A DNA stretch of 64,000 nt from UBA7803 sp040219135 (GTDB lineage: Bacteria > Pseudomonadota > Gammaproteobacteria > Pseudomonadales > Azotimanducaceae), in contig JAVJTA010000011.1 of assembly GCA_040219135.1 (NCBI GenBank), forward strand, positions 124,001 through 188,000, in the 5' to 3' direction. This document shows, one piece after another, positions 50,274 through 58,669 of the stretch (within the stretch, counting starts at the first letter, position 1; each line of letters starts with the position of its first letter). The position numbers and the translations under genes were made by a program. The notes beneath the pieces are model-generated. The model was not told where the DNA came from. It ran no database searches and saw nothing but the letters and a program-made list of their open reading frames with translations.

Positions 50274-50492
50274 ATGAAGGATCTGAGCAGACTGAGCGCC
50301 GCACTGATGCTGATCCTGGGCCTTGCCGCCTGCGGCCAGGATACGACCACCGACAGCCCGATTCGGCAGGTGGACCAGGCAACCGAGGAAGCCGCCGGCA
50401 CGACTTCCGGGATGGCCCAGGACGCCATGGATGCGGCCAGCGTGGACGACCCGGAAGCCGCCGCCAAGGCGAAGCCGCCGCCAAGGCATTGA
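50274..50492 (+). CDS. Small lipoprotein, C-terminus altered by a 17-bp duplication
   Basis: 72 residues. A signal peptide with lipobox LGLAAC gives a lipid-modified Cys20, then a soluble Asp/Thr/Ala-rich region. The end reads KPPPRH because a 17-bp duplication (50454-50487) shifts the frame. Removing one copy restores an ending EAAAKALKDRF with a stop at 50504-50506. I infer the original product was about 66 residues with a helical C-terminus. Family not recognised. Confidence 0.75.
   Translation: MKDLSRLSAALMLILGLAACGQDTTTDSPIRQVDQATEEAAGTTSGMAQDAMDAASVDDPEAAAKAKPPPRH
50454..50487 (+). repeat. 17-bp exact tandem duplication causing a frameshift
   Basis: GAAGCCGCCGCCAAGGC at 50454-50470 is repeated exactly at 50471-50487. 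Because 17 is not a multiple of three, everything after it in the lipoprotein gene is read in another frame. Confidence 0.92.
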
Positions 50493-50608
50493 AGGATCGC
50501 TTCTGACCGGACCCCCGGCGGTGATCCTGGCGCCGCCCCGGGGACGCGTCGGCTTCGCGCGGTCGGCCGATTTGACGTACGCTTCACGCCCGCCTGCTAC
50601 CGTGAGCT

Positions 50609-51070
50609 ATGCCCTTGGCCAGCAACAGCCCCGACCCGTCAGCGCAAGCGGCGACCGCCGACCAGACCCGGGTGCTGCCGCGCCTGCTCGAACCCATCAA
50701 CCGTCTGCTCGATCCCGCAATCCGACGCGGTATCGGCAGCCCGCTGCCGCTCACCGGCGGCCTGGTCGTGCTGGAGGTCACCGGCCGCCGCTCCGGCATT
50801 ACCCGATCTACCCCCCTGCTGTGCATGGACTACGGTTTTGCGTTGATCGTCTCAACGGTTCGGGACCACTCGCAGTGGGTCAAAAACCTCGCCGCCTGTC
50901 CGCAGGCGTTTGTCTGGTTGCGGGGCCAGCGACGCGCCGTGGTCGCCCGGGTTTTCCACCGCGGCGAGCTGATCTCTCCCGATACGCTCCCGATCACCGT
51001 GCTGTCGGCGGCGGCACGCTCGTTCAGCCTCGCCACCGGCAGCAGCGTGGCGGTGCTGACTCTGGCCTGA
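50609..51070 (+). CDS. Deazaflavin-dependent nitroreductase-like (DUF385/Ddn family) protein
   Basis: 153 residues. LVVLEVTGRRSGITRSTPLLCMDYGFALIVSTVRDHSQWVKNLAACPQAFVWLRGQ is the DUF385 split-barrel core. The family includes F420-dependent Ddn of mycobacteria; proteobacterial members may use F420 or flavin. The start at 50609 lacks a clear ribosome site. It is followed two bases later by the HNH gene. Confidence 0.82.
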   Translation: MPLASNSPDPSAQAATADQTRVLPRLLEPINRLLDPAIRRGIGSPLPLTGGLVVLEVTGRRSGITRSTPLLCMDYGFALIVSTVRDHSQWVKNLAACPQAFVWLRGQRRAVVARVFHRGELISPDTLPITVLSAAARSFSLATGSSVAVLTLA

Positions 51071-51072
51071 AC

Positions 51073-51426
51073 ATGGCGCCGGACGCTGCGGCGACGCCCC
51101 CCACCATCGAGGTCACGACCAGCAGACGGCGCCTCGGCTGCGGCGACTGTCCGTTCTGCCGGCGCCACGTGCCGCTGACCTTCCATCACCTCATTCCGCG
51201 CAAAGTCCATCGTCGCCGGACGTTCCAGAAAGGCTTCTCCAAGGCGCTGCTCGGACGCGGCGTCGCCGTCTGCCGGGACTGCCACGACGGCATTCACGAT
51301 CGCTACGACGAGATGCGCCTGGCGCGGGAATTCGCCACCCCCGAAGCGCTGGCGGCGGACACGGACCTGCAGCGCCACTTCGCCTGGGTGGCAAGGCAGC
51401 GCCGTCAACGGGTCGAACGCGGTTGA
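51073..51426 (+). CDS. HNH endonuclease domain protein
   Basis: 117 residues. CGDCPFCRRHVPLTFHHLIPRKVHRR and VAVCRDCHDGIHDRYDE form an HNH-like module with two zinc Cys pairs and the catalytic His-His. Such small proteins are usually uncharacterised nucleases. It starts two bases after the DUF385 stop and its end abuts the convergent metallophosphoesterase gene. Confidence 0.85.
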   Translation: MAPDAAATPPTIEVTTSRRRLGCGDCPFCRRHVPLTFHHLIPRKVHRRRTFQKGFSKALLGRGVAVCRDCHDGIHDRYDEMRLAREFATPEALAADTDLQRHFAWVARQRRQRVERG

Positions 51427-52176
51427 CTAGAGCAGCACCGGGTCCCAGCGGCCATCGAACTCCGTGGTATCGCGCCAGATCCGCCGACCCGGTCCGGGAA
51501 CCAGCGGGTGCCGATTGCCCGGCTGAGGCGCCCGCCCCGACTCGAGGTGGAAAACACTGATCGTGCCGGCGCCGAGATCGAGAATGGACACGCCCGGGCG
51601 CTCGCCTTTGAGCGTTCCGGCGTTCATCAGCAGGGTATCGGCAAAATCGATGAGCACACGGAAGTGCAGGTGCCCGTTGACCACGAAACGGTGCTCTCCG
51701 GCCGCGAGGAGGGAATCGAGCTGTTCGCTGCGCCGCACTTCGGTGCGTCCGGTCCCGGGCCAGACTTTGCCGAGATCGTTGCTGCCGATGCCGTGGCAGA
51801 GCAGCAGCCGACCGGCGACCGTGTCGATGTCGCGCGTTCGCGGCAACGCGTTGAGGAATGCCAGGTTCTCCGGGTCGAGTTCGTCGCGGCGGTGCGCGCC
51901 GCCGACGTGGCGAACCCGGTCCTCGAGCAGCCAGCGATCGTGATTGCCCGCCACCGTCAGCACGCCGGCCTCCCGGAGCAGCCGGCAGCTCACATTGATA
52001 CAGCCGCGCCCGTCGGCGACGTCGCCGGTGCAGGCGACGGCGTCCAGGTCCTGGGTGGCGAACCAGTCGAGGACGGATTCGAGCCGCTCGTGCTCGCCGT
52101 GAACGTCGCCGATCACGCCGAGGCGACGTACCGCGGCCGGTTTCGCGCTCGCAGCATGGCTGGCGGTGTCTTCCAT
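51427..52176 (-). CDS. Calcineurin-like metallophosphoesterase
   Basis: 249 residues. All five motifs are present in order: GDVHGEHERL, TGDVADGRG, AGNHDRW, LLCHGIG and NGHLHF. The YfcE-like layout suggests a phosphodiesterase or phosphatase with two metals. Its stop at 51427 touches the stop of the HNH gene at 51426 with no base between. Confidence 0.9.
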   Translation of the reverse strand: MEDTASHAASAKPAAVRRLGVIGDVHGEHERLESVLDWFATQDLDAVACTGDVADGRGCINVSCRLLREAGVLTVAGNHDRWLLEDRVRHVGGAHRRDELDPENLAFLNALPRTRDIDTVAGRLLLCHGIGSNDLGKVWPGTGRTEVRRSEQLDSLLAAGEHRFVVNGHLHFRVLIDFADTLLMNAGTLKGERPGVSILDLGAGTISVFHLESGRAPQPGNRHPLVPGPGRRIWRDTTEFDGRWDPVLL

Positions 52177-52219
52177 GCAATCACATTAGTCCGGCCGCTG
52201 TGAGCGGTGGGTGAACGGC

Positions 52220-53179
52220 TCAGGCGTTCGGGTCCCGGAAAACCGCCGTCCAGAACTCCAGCATGTCTTCGTGGAAGGCGTCCGCCTGACCCGGCTCACT
52301 GCCGATCCGCGCGCCGCGGAGGCCGTAGCCCGCCTTCATGCCGTAAATCATGAGCTCTCGCTCGGTCAGGGAAGGATCCGCCTCGTCCTGCAGGGGATGG
52401 ATGAAGGCGCCGTCATCGCGCAGGTAAACGGTGGGCGCTCCAGGTGCGACCGCGGCCTCTTCGATCATCTCCACCGGGGTGTCACGGTCGAAGCTGTGCT
52501 GGGCGCCGGGGAAGATCCGGCAGCTGGCACGGCCGCCGCACAGGGCCATGGCCTGGATCTGCGCCTGCACCTGCTGCGGCAGGCACCACTCGTCGCGGTC
52601 GCCGATCACGGCGCGGACCACGGTGTCACCCACCCGGGGATGGAGGAACTGGTGTCCGCACCACGGATACGCGGCGTACACGCCTTGCAACGGCGCGGCC
52701 TCCGGCAGCGCCATGCGTTGGGCCATGCAGGCGGCGGACAGCACCGCCGAGCCGCCGCGGCTGTGACCCTGGGCGCCGATCCGGGTCGCGACCACATCGT
52801 CGCGCCGGCCGAGCACGGCCGCCGCCGCCAGCACGTCCCAGGCGCTCGCGGCGAACGAGTACTGGGTCTGATCCGCGACGGTCGAGGTGACGCCGCGCTC
52901 GCCGAACGGGTCGATGACGCAGGTGGCGATACCCGCTGCGGTGAGCAGATCGGCCTTGTAAAGGTGGGACGGAGCCACGCCCAGACTGCCCGGCACCACG
53001 ATCACCACCGGCCACGGTCCGGCACCGGGCGGCGCGAACAGCGTGCCGCGGATCTCCGCCGCCGGCACCGCATCGGTCTTCGAGATCGCCTGATAGTAGC
53101 TCGTGGGATTGGCCGTCGGCACGCGCAGCGGCTCGCCGACGATGCCGTTCTCCAGGGTGATCCGGTCGAATTCCGCCAT
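52220..53179 (-). CDS. Dienelactone hydrolase-like alpha/beta hydrolase
   Basis: 319 residues. WPVVIVVPGSLGVAPSHLYKADLLTAAGIATCVIDPFGERG is the start of the DLH fold; GAQGHSRGGSAVL is the nucleophile elbow (Ser), and FPGAQHSFD gives the His. AYPWCGHQF is typical of longer DLH-family hydrolases. It is divergent from the amidohydrolase lipoprotein gene. Natural substrate unknown. Confidence 0.86.
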   Translation of the reverse strand: MAEFDRITLENGIVGEPLRVPTANPTSYYQAISKTDAVPAAEIRGTLFAPPGAGPWPVVIVVPGSLGVAPSHLYKADLLTAAGIATCVIDPFGERGVTSTVADQTQYSFAASAWDVLAAAAVLGRRDDVVATRIGAQGHSRGGSAVLSAACMAQRMALPEAAPLQGVYAAYPWCGHQFLHPRVGDTVVRAVIGDRDEWCLPQQVQAQIQAMALCGGRASCRIFPGAQHSFDRDTPVEMIEEAAVAPGAPTVYLRDDGAFIHPLQDEADPSLTERELMIYGMKAGYGLRGARIGSEPGQADAFHEDMLEFWTAVFRDPNA

Positions 53180-53298
53180 GTCGTCAGCCCTCCCCGAGAC
53201 GTCAGCCTAACGGCAAGCGGCCATCGGGAAAACCGGGCGTCGACCTGCTATGTTGACCGACTGTGTTGTTTGGGGCCGAACGCAGAGAGGGGACGTCC

Positions 53299-55071
53299 AT
53301 GGAAATTGCTTCCAGTCAACGCCGGCGGCCGGCAGGCGGCCCGTGTGCCTGGGTGCTGCTGGCACTGGTCGCCGTAGGCGCCTGCAGCGAAGGCCGCAGC
53401 GGATCCGAACCAGGTAGTGAGGTCCCCGCCACGTCCGTGACCATGGCGGCAGACACCGTCTACCTCGGCCGCCACGTCATCACCATGGACCCGCAACGAC
53501 CGGAGGCCAGTGCCGTGGCGGTTCGCGACGGTCGCATCGTCTGGGTCGGCGATCGCGCTGACTGGAACGGCAGCGCAGAGCAGACCGTCGAACTCGGCGA
53601 GCGCGCCCTGCTCCCGGGGTTCATCGACGCCCACGGTCACCTGTCGTTTCTCGCCCGCACCGTCAACCTCGCCAACGTCGCCGTACCGCCCGTCGGCGCG
53701 GTCACCGACCTCGGTTCCCTGGGCGAGGTGCTGCGCGCCCACATCGCCGAGCGCGGAATCGATCCCGGCGACTGGGTTCTGGGCATGGGCTACGACGACT
53801 CGCTGATGGAAGAGCAGCGGCATCCGAACCGGGATGATCTCGACGCCGTCTCGACCGATCATCCCCTGGCGCTGATCCACGTGTCCGGTCACCTGATGGC
53901 GGCCAATTCGCTCGCGCTCGAACGCGCGGGGATCGACGCGGACTCCGTCGACCCGCCGGGCGGGGTGATCCGCCGTCGGGCCGGCAGCCGCGAGCCCGAC
54001 GGCGTGCTCGAAGAGACTGCCACCGCCGCCCTGCAACGCTTTTTCATCGACGGCGAGGGTCTACCCGTGGCCGACATCGAGCGCGCGCTGGCGCTGTACG
54101 CGAGCTACGGCATCACCACCGTGCAGGATGGCGCCGCGTCCTGGGACATCTATCGCCTGCTCGCCGACGCGGCGGCCGGCGACGGCCTCAGTCTGGACGT
54201 GGTGATCTACCCCCGCGCCATGGAAGCGGACTTCGCCGTACCGGAGGACGTGGAACCCGGGGTCTACAGAGACCGCCTCAAGATCGGCGGTGTGAAACTG
54301 ATCCTGGACGGCTCGCCCCAGGGCAAGACGGCGTATCTGTCCCATCCCTACCACGTGCCGCCTGCGGGACTGGCCGCCGACTACCGTGGCTACCCGACCC
54401 TGCCCCAGGAGGCCGTCGACCAGCTGGTCGCCCGCTACCTCGACGACGGCCTGCCGATGATCGTGCACTGCAACGGCGACGCTGCAGCGCAGATGCTCAT
54501 CGACGCCGTGGCCCGCGCCCCCGCCGACGCGGCGAAAGGCGATCACCGCACGGTGATGATCCACGCCCAGACGGTGCGCGAGGATCAGCTCGACCGCATG
54601 CAGACCCTCGGCATCCTGCCTTCGTACTTCTCCGCCCATACCTTCTACTGGGGCGACTGGCACCGGGACTCGGTTCTCGGCCCGGAGCGCGCCGCGCGCA
54701 TCAGCCCCACCGCCACCACCCTCGCTCGCGGCATGCATTTCACCGTGCACAACGACGCGCCCATCGTGCCGCCGGACATGGTGCGCCTGCTCTGGGCGAC
54801 CACCAACCGCGAGACCCGCAGCGGCGCCACCCTCGGTAAGGACCAGCGAATCTCCACATTCGACGCCCTGCGCGCGATCACGCTGGACGCCGCCTACCAG
54901 CAGTTCGAGGAGCACGAGAAGGGCTCGCTGACGGCGGGCAAGCGGGCCGACCTGGTCATCCTCTCGGCCGATCCGCTGGCGATGGAGCCCGCGCAGCTGC
55001 TCGACCTCGACATCGTCGCCACCGTGTCGCGCGGACAGGAAGTCTATCGTGCGCCAGGGGTGGCCCTGTGA
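53299..55071 (+). CDS. YtcJ-like amidohydrolase, predicted lipoprotein
   Basis: 590 residues; ATG 53299 has GAGAGGGG upstream. Signal with lipobox LVAVGAC (lipid-modified Cys). The amidohydrolase domain has LLPGFIDAHGHLSFLA (first metal His-x-His), GGVKLILDGSPQGKTAYLS, PMIVHCNGD and a late FTVHNDAPIVPP. This is the YtcJ/AepA branch, which hydrolyses amides or related bonds with one or two metals, here at the periplasmic face. It is coupled to the phosphotransferase gene by a GTGA overlap. Confidence 0.9.
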   Translation: MEIASSQRRRPAGGPCAWVLLALVAVGACSEGRSGSEPGSEVPATSVTMAADTVYLGRHVITMDPQRPEASAVAVRDGRIVWVGDRADWNGSAEQTVELGERALLPGFIDAHGHLSFLARTVNLANVAVPPVGAVTDLGSLGEVLRAHIAERGIDPGDWVLGMGYDDSLMEEQRHPNRDDLDAVSTDHPLALIHVSGHLMAANSLALERAGIDADSVDPPGGVIRRRAGSREPDGVLEETATAALQRFFIDGEGLPVADIERALALYASYGITTVQDGAASWDIYRLLADAAAGDGLSLDVVIYPRAMEADFAVPEDVEPGVYRDRLKIGGVKLILDGSPQGKTAYLSHPYHVPPAGLAADYRGYPTLPQEAVDQLVARYLDDGLPMIVHCNGDAAAQMLIDAVARAPADAAKGDHRTVMIHAQTVREDQLDRMQTLGILPSYFSAHTFYWGDWHRDSVLGPERAARISPTATTLARGMHFTVHNDAPIVPPDMVRLLWATTNRETRSGATLGKDQRISTFDALRAITLDAAYQQFEEHEKGSLTAGKRADLVILSADPLAMEPAQLLDLDIVATVSRGQEVYRAPGVAL

Positions 55072-56132
55072 CGATCATGACCCCACAGACCATGGACGCG
55101 GCCTGGTTCAGCCGATGCCTGCACGACAACGGACACGCCGACGCCGAAGTCACCGCGGTGACGGCCACGCGCATCGGCACCGGCCAGATCGGCCTGTGCA
55201 TGCGCTTCGAACTCGAGCTGGCGGATGCCGCCAGCGCCGCGCCACGCACGCTCGTCGGCAAGTTCCCGTCCGACGACCCCACCAGCCGCGCCACCGGGGT
55301 GATGTTGCGCAACTACTACCGCGAGGTGAACTTCTATCGGGAGCTGGCGCCGCGGCTCGGCATCTCGCTGCCGCGCTGCTACCACGCCGAGATCGACGGC
55401 GAGGGGCCGGAGTTCGCTCTGCTGCTGGAAGACATGCACCCGGCCCAACCCGGGAACCAGCTTGCCGGCTGCGACCCCGAGATCGCGCGCGCTGCCGTCA
55501 TCGAACTGGTGGGTCTGCAGGCGCCGAGCTGGAACGATACGTCGCTGTACGACCTGGACTACCTGACGAGCCCCGATCTCGGCGATCCAACCTCACTCTA
55601 CAATCAGATGCTCCCCGGATTCCTCGAGCGCTACGGGGGCGCCCTCGCCGCGGACGAACGCGACATCATCGCCCGGGTCGGCGTATCCCCCGGCTGCCCC
55701 CTGTTCGCGCCGGTCACGGCTCCCTACTGCCTCGAGCACGTGGACTACCGGCTCGACAACATGCTCATCGACGCGACCACCACACCGCCCCGGGTCACCG
55801 TGGTCGACTGGCAGAGCGTGCGCGTCGGCAAACCGCTGAACGACGTCGCCTATTTCCTCGGCGCCGGTCTGCTGCCGGACGTCCGGCGTGAGGCGGAACG
55901 GGACATCGTCGCCGACTACCACCGGCATCTGGTCGCCGCCGGTATCGCCGACTTCGCCTGGGACGACTGCTGGAACGACTACCGGCGCGGGGCGTTCTCC
56001 GGTTTCGGGGTCACGGTGATCGCCTCGATGATCGTCGGCCGCACGGAACGGGGCGACGAGATGTTCACTACCATGGCCCGCCGCCACGCCCGGCACGCCC
56101 TCGACGTCGGCGCCGACGAGTTCCTCGACTGA
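55068..56132 (+). CDS. APH-fold phosphotransferase family protein
   Basis: 354 residues from GTG 55068, within the amidohydrolase stop. TRIGTGQIGLCMRFEL (nucleotide loop), LVGKFP (Lys), LLEDM, CLEHVDYRLDNMLID (catalytic loop, Asp and Asn) and VVDWQSVRVG (metal Asp) trace the kinase fold. This subgroup is like the phosphotransferases next to acyl-CoA dehydrogenases (ACAD10-like kinase part). It probably phosphorylates a hydroxylated small molecule. Confidence 0.88.
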   Translation: MTIMTPQTMDAAWFSRCLHDNGHADAEVTAVTATRIGTGQIGLCMRFELELADAASAAPRTLVGKFPSDDPTSRATGVMLRNYYREVNFYRELAPRLGISLPRCYHAEIDGEGPEFALLLEDMHPAQPGNQLAGCDPEIARAAVIELVGLQAPSWNDTSLYDLDYLTSPDLGDPTSLYNQMLPGFLERYGGALAADERDIIARVGVSPGCPLFAPVTAPYCLEHVDYRLDNMLIDATTTPPRVTVVDWQSVRVGKPLNDVAYFLGAGLLPDVRREAERDIVADYHRHLVAAGIADFAWDDCWNDYRRGAFSGFGVTVIASMIVGRTERGDEMFTTMARRHARHALDVGADEFLD

Positions 56133-56151
56133 AACCGATCCCGGCGGCGGT

Positions 56152-57237
56152 TCAGCCCGGGCGGTTGGTGCGCCCTGCAAAGCGCTCGTGCGGCCGGATG
56201 CGCCGGTACTCGTCGAGCACCGGCGCGAACTCCTCCGGCGTGCTGGCATGGATGATGATGCCGTCGGCACCGGCGTCGAACTGATCCACCCAGCGTCGCG
56301 CGCACTGCGCCGCGTTACCCACCGCCGCCGGGCGCCAGCTCTCGGGAATCAGCTTCTCGACTGCGGCGATCTGCTCGATGGTCGCCACGCTGTCGATCAG
56401 GCCGCCCACAGACGTGACCGCCGGGTCGCGGCGGAACCGGGCGAGTACCTCGGGATCCCAGCCGTTGATCGTGACCAGCATGTCGCCGTAGCCGGGGATC
56501 TGAAGGTACGTGGCGAGGCGAGCGATGATGTACTTGAGGTACACCGCCTCCGACACCTCACAGGCGGTGGCCAGCACCGACCACACCTTCACCGTGCCCG
56601 GCGGCCGTCCGGCGGCCGCCTCCCCGGCGCGCACCGCGGCCACGGCTTCCGCCAGACAGGCATCGCTCATGAATGTGTGCAGGTGCGCGCCGTCGTAGAT
56701 GCGTCCGGCGTGCTCGAGGCTCTTCGGGCCGAAGCCGACGTAGAGGATGGGTATGTCCTCGTCGACGTAGGGTGCCAGCTGCAGCGCGCCAAAGTCGCCG
56801 AGGGCACCGTGGTAGTCGCGGACCAGCTCGCCGCGCCAGAGGCGCCGCATCAGCGCGACGAACTCCGCTTCCCGCGCGTAGGTCGGGTGCGGCAGATCCC
56901 ACGCCTGCCAGCGCTGTTTGGCCCCCTTCGCCAGCCCCAGCGCAAAGCGACCGTTCGACAGCCGGTTCAACGTGCTGCCCATGGACGCCGTGATCACCGG
57001 ATGCCGGGTGTTGAGATTGGTGCCGGAGGTGCCGATGTAGATCGACTCCGTCACCGCCGCGCAGGCGCCGCAGATCGCGGCGATTTCCTTGTAGTCGGCG
57101 CGCTCGGAGAGCATCACGTTGCCGATGCCGAGGGCTTCCGCCTGGCGGACCTGATCGAGGACGTCGCGCGGCGAGCGGGTGTGACCCGGCAGGCCGTAGA
57201 AGCCGAGTTCGGGGAACTCGGAGGTCGGTTGGGTCAT
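56152..57237 (-). CDS. LLM class oxidoreductase, probable F420-dependent (TIGR03857-like)
   Basis: 361 residues. LGFYGLPGHTRSPRDVLDQVRQAEALGIGNVMLSERADYKEIAAICGACAAVTESIYIGTSGTNLNTRHPVITASMGSTLNRLSNGRFALGLAKG (in order, about residues 10-105) matches the group annotated as F420-dependent in mycobacteria and some gammaproteobacteria. It is convergent with the phosphotransferase and divergent from the CYP153-like P450. The natural cofactor here (F420 or FMN) is not proven. Confidence 0.85.
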   Translation of the reverse strand: MTQPTSEFPELGFYGLPGHTRSPRDVLDQVRQAEALGIGNVMLSERADYKEIAAICGACAAVTESIYIGTSGTNLNTRHPVITASMGSTLNRLSNGRFALGLAKGAKQRWQAWDLPHPTYAREAEFVALMRRLWRGELVRDYHGALGDFGALQLAPYVDEDIPILYVGFGPKSLEHAGRIYDGAHLHTFMSDACLAEAVAAVRAGEAAAGRPPGTVKVWSVLATACEVSEAVYLKYIIARLATYLQIPGYGDMLVTINGWDPEVLARFRRDPAVTSVGGLIDSVATIEQIAAVEKLIPESWRPAAVGNAAQCARRWVDQFDAGADGIIIHASTPEEFAPVLDEYRRIRPHERFAGRTNRPG

Positions 57238-57260
57238 GGCGGCTCCGCCGTCGTTGCTAA

Positions 57261-57278
57261 CGCGATGATACTATCGCG
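57261..57278. promoter_or_regulatory. Palindrome CGCGAT-GATACT-ATCGCG between divergent genes
   Basis: Perfect 6-bp arms around a 6-bp centre, in the 73-base gap between the LLM oxidoreductase and the second CYP153-like gene. Position and symmetry fit an operator acting on both; no -35/-10 pair is clear. Confidence 0.5.
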
Positions 57279-57310
57279 CGAATCACGCCGCGCCGCGAAC
57301 AGGAGTTCTT

Positions 57311-58669
57311 ATGAGCGAATCGAACCAGCCTGCGCCCAGGGCCGTCCGCGTCCCCACGCCGAGCGACCGCGATCCCGGCCTGCCCTCAGGCGAACTGCCC
57401 GATCCCTGGTCGACGCCGCTGGAGCAACTGGACGTCAGCGATTCGCGCCTCTACCAGCAGGACGCCTGGCGCCCCTACTTCCAGCGCCTGCGTGAGGAAG
57501 ACCCGGTACATTTCACCGCCGCGAGTCCGTTCGGCCCCTACTGGTCGATCACCCGGCATGCGGACATCCGCCACGTGGAGAGCAACCACCAGGTGTTCTC
57601 GTCGTTCCCGACCATCGCCATCGGCGACAGCCCCAACGGCGAATACATCGAGAACTTCATCGCCATGGACCCGCCCAGGCACGAGCAGCAGCGCAAGACC
57701 GTGGCGCCGGTGGTGGCGCCGCGCAATCTGGTGGCGCTGGAGCCGGTGATCCGCGGCCACGCCAGCGACATCCTCGATCAGCTCCCCGCCGACGGCGAGG
57801 TGTTCGACTGGGTGGACACGGTCTCCATCGAGCTGACCACGCGCATGCTGGCGACCCTGTTCGACTTCCCGTTCGCCGACCGGCGCAAGCTGACCTACTG
57901 GTCCGACATCTCCATCGGTTCCCCGGAATCCACCGGCATGGACGAAGGCTTCAGCGCCAAGGAAGTGCAGGACGGCCTCACCGACATGGCCAACACCTTC
58001 ATGACCCTTTGGGCGGAACGCGCCGCGGCGGATCCGACGGGCCGCAACGACCTGATCACCATGATGGCCCACGGCAACGACACCCGGGACATGATCTCGC
58101 GGCCGCTGGAGTTTCTCGGCAACATCATGCTGCTCATCGTCGGCGGCAACGACACCACGCGGAACTCCATCACCGGCGGCGTGCTGGCGCTGAACCAGTT
58201 TCCCGAGGAATACGACAAGCTGCGGGCAAGCGTGTCGCAGGGCGCCAGCGTGTCGCAGAACGACACGGCGCTGATCCCGAACATGGTTTCGGAGATCATC
58301 CGCTGGCAGACGCCGGTGCTGCACATGCGCCGGACGCTCAAGGAGGACTACGAGTACCAGGGCAAGTGCATGAAGGCCGGCGACAAGGTGGTGCTCTGGT
58401 ACATCTCCGGTAACCGCGACGAGTCGGTGCACGCCGATGCCGACCGGCTGCTCATCGACCGGGACACCGCGCGCCAGCATGCCTCGTTCGGTTTCGGCAT
58501 CCACCGCTGCATGGGCAACCGGCTCGCAGAAATGCAGCTGCGCGTGGTCTGGGAAGAGATCGTCAAGCGCTTCGACGCGGTCGAGGTAGCCGGCCCCGAG
58601 CGGCGGCTGAAGTCGAACTTCATCCGCGGCATCAGGGAGTTGCCTGTGCGACTGAGGCGTCGCGCTTGA
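57311..58669 (+). CDS. Cytochrome P450, CYP153-like (second paralogue)
   Basis: 452 residues; ATG 57311 with AACAGGAG. I-helix GGNDTTRNSITGGVLALNQFPEEYDKL and heme loop ASFGFGIHRCMGNRLAEMQLRVVWEEI (Cys400) show it is a paralogue of the P450 at 44485; IELTTRMLATLFDFPFADRRKLTYWSDI is the shared middle block. Just after YDKL it has a short duplication (ASVSQG-ASVSQN) that the first copy lacks. CYP153-type terminal hydroxylation is likely. It overlaps the convergent Sel1-repeat gene by 38 bases. Confidence 0.92.
   Translation: MSESNQPAPRAVRVPTPSDRDPGLPSGELPDPWSTPLEQLDVSDSRLYQQDAWRPYFQRLREEDPVHFTAASPFGPYWSITRHADIRHVESNHQVFSSFPTIAIGDSPNGEYIENFIAMDPPRHEQQRKTVAPVVAPRNLVALEPVIRGHASDILDQLPADGEVFDWVDTVSIELTTRMLATLFDFPFADRRKLTYWSDISIGSPESTGMDEGFSAKEVQDGLTDMANTFMTLWAERAAADPTGRNDLITMMAHGNDTRDMISRPLEFLGNIMLLIVGGNDTTRNSITGGVLALNQFPEEYDKLRASVSQGASVSQNDTALIPNMVSEIIRWQTPVLHMRRTLKEDYEYQGKCMKAGDKVVLWYISGNRDESVHADADRLLIDRDTARQHASFGFGIHRCMGNRLAEMQLRVVWEEIVKRFDAVEVAGPERRLKSNFIRGIRELPVRLRRRA
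58228..58263 (+). repeat. 18-bp imperfect in-frame duplication in the second CYP153-like gene
   Basis: GCAAGCGTGTCGCAG (58228-58242) recurs as GCCAGCGTGTCGCAG (58246-58260), 18 bp apart. The result is ASVSQG followed by ASVSQN, where the paralogue has a single AGVSQS. It lies in the loop after the I-helix. Confidence 0.85.
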
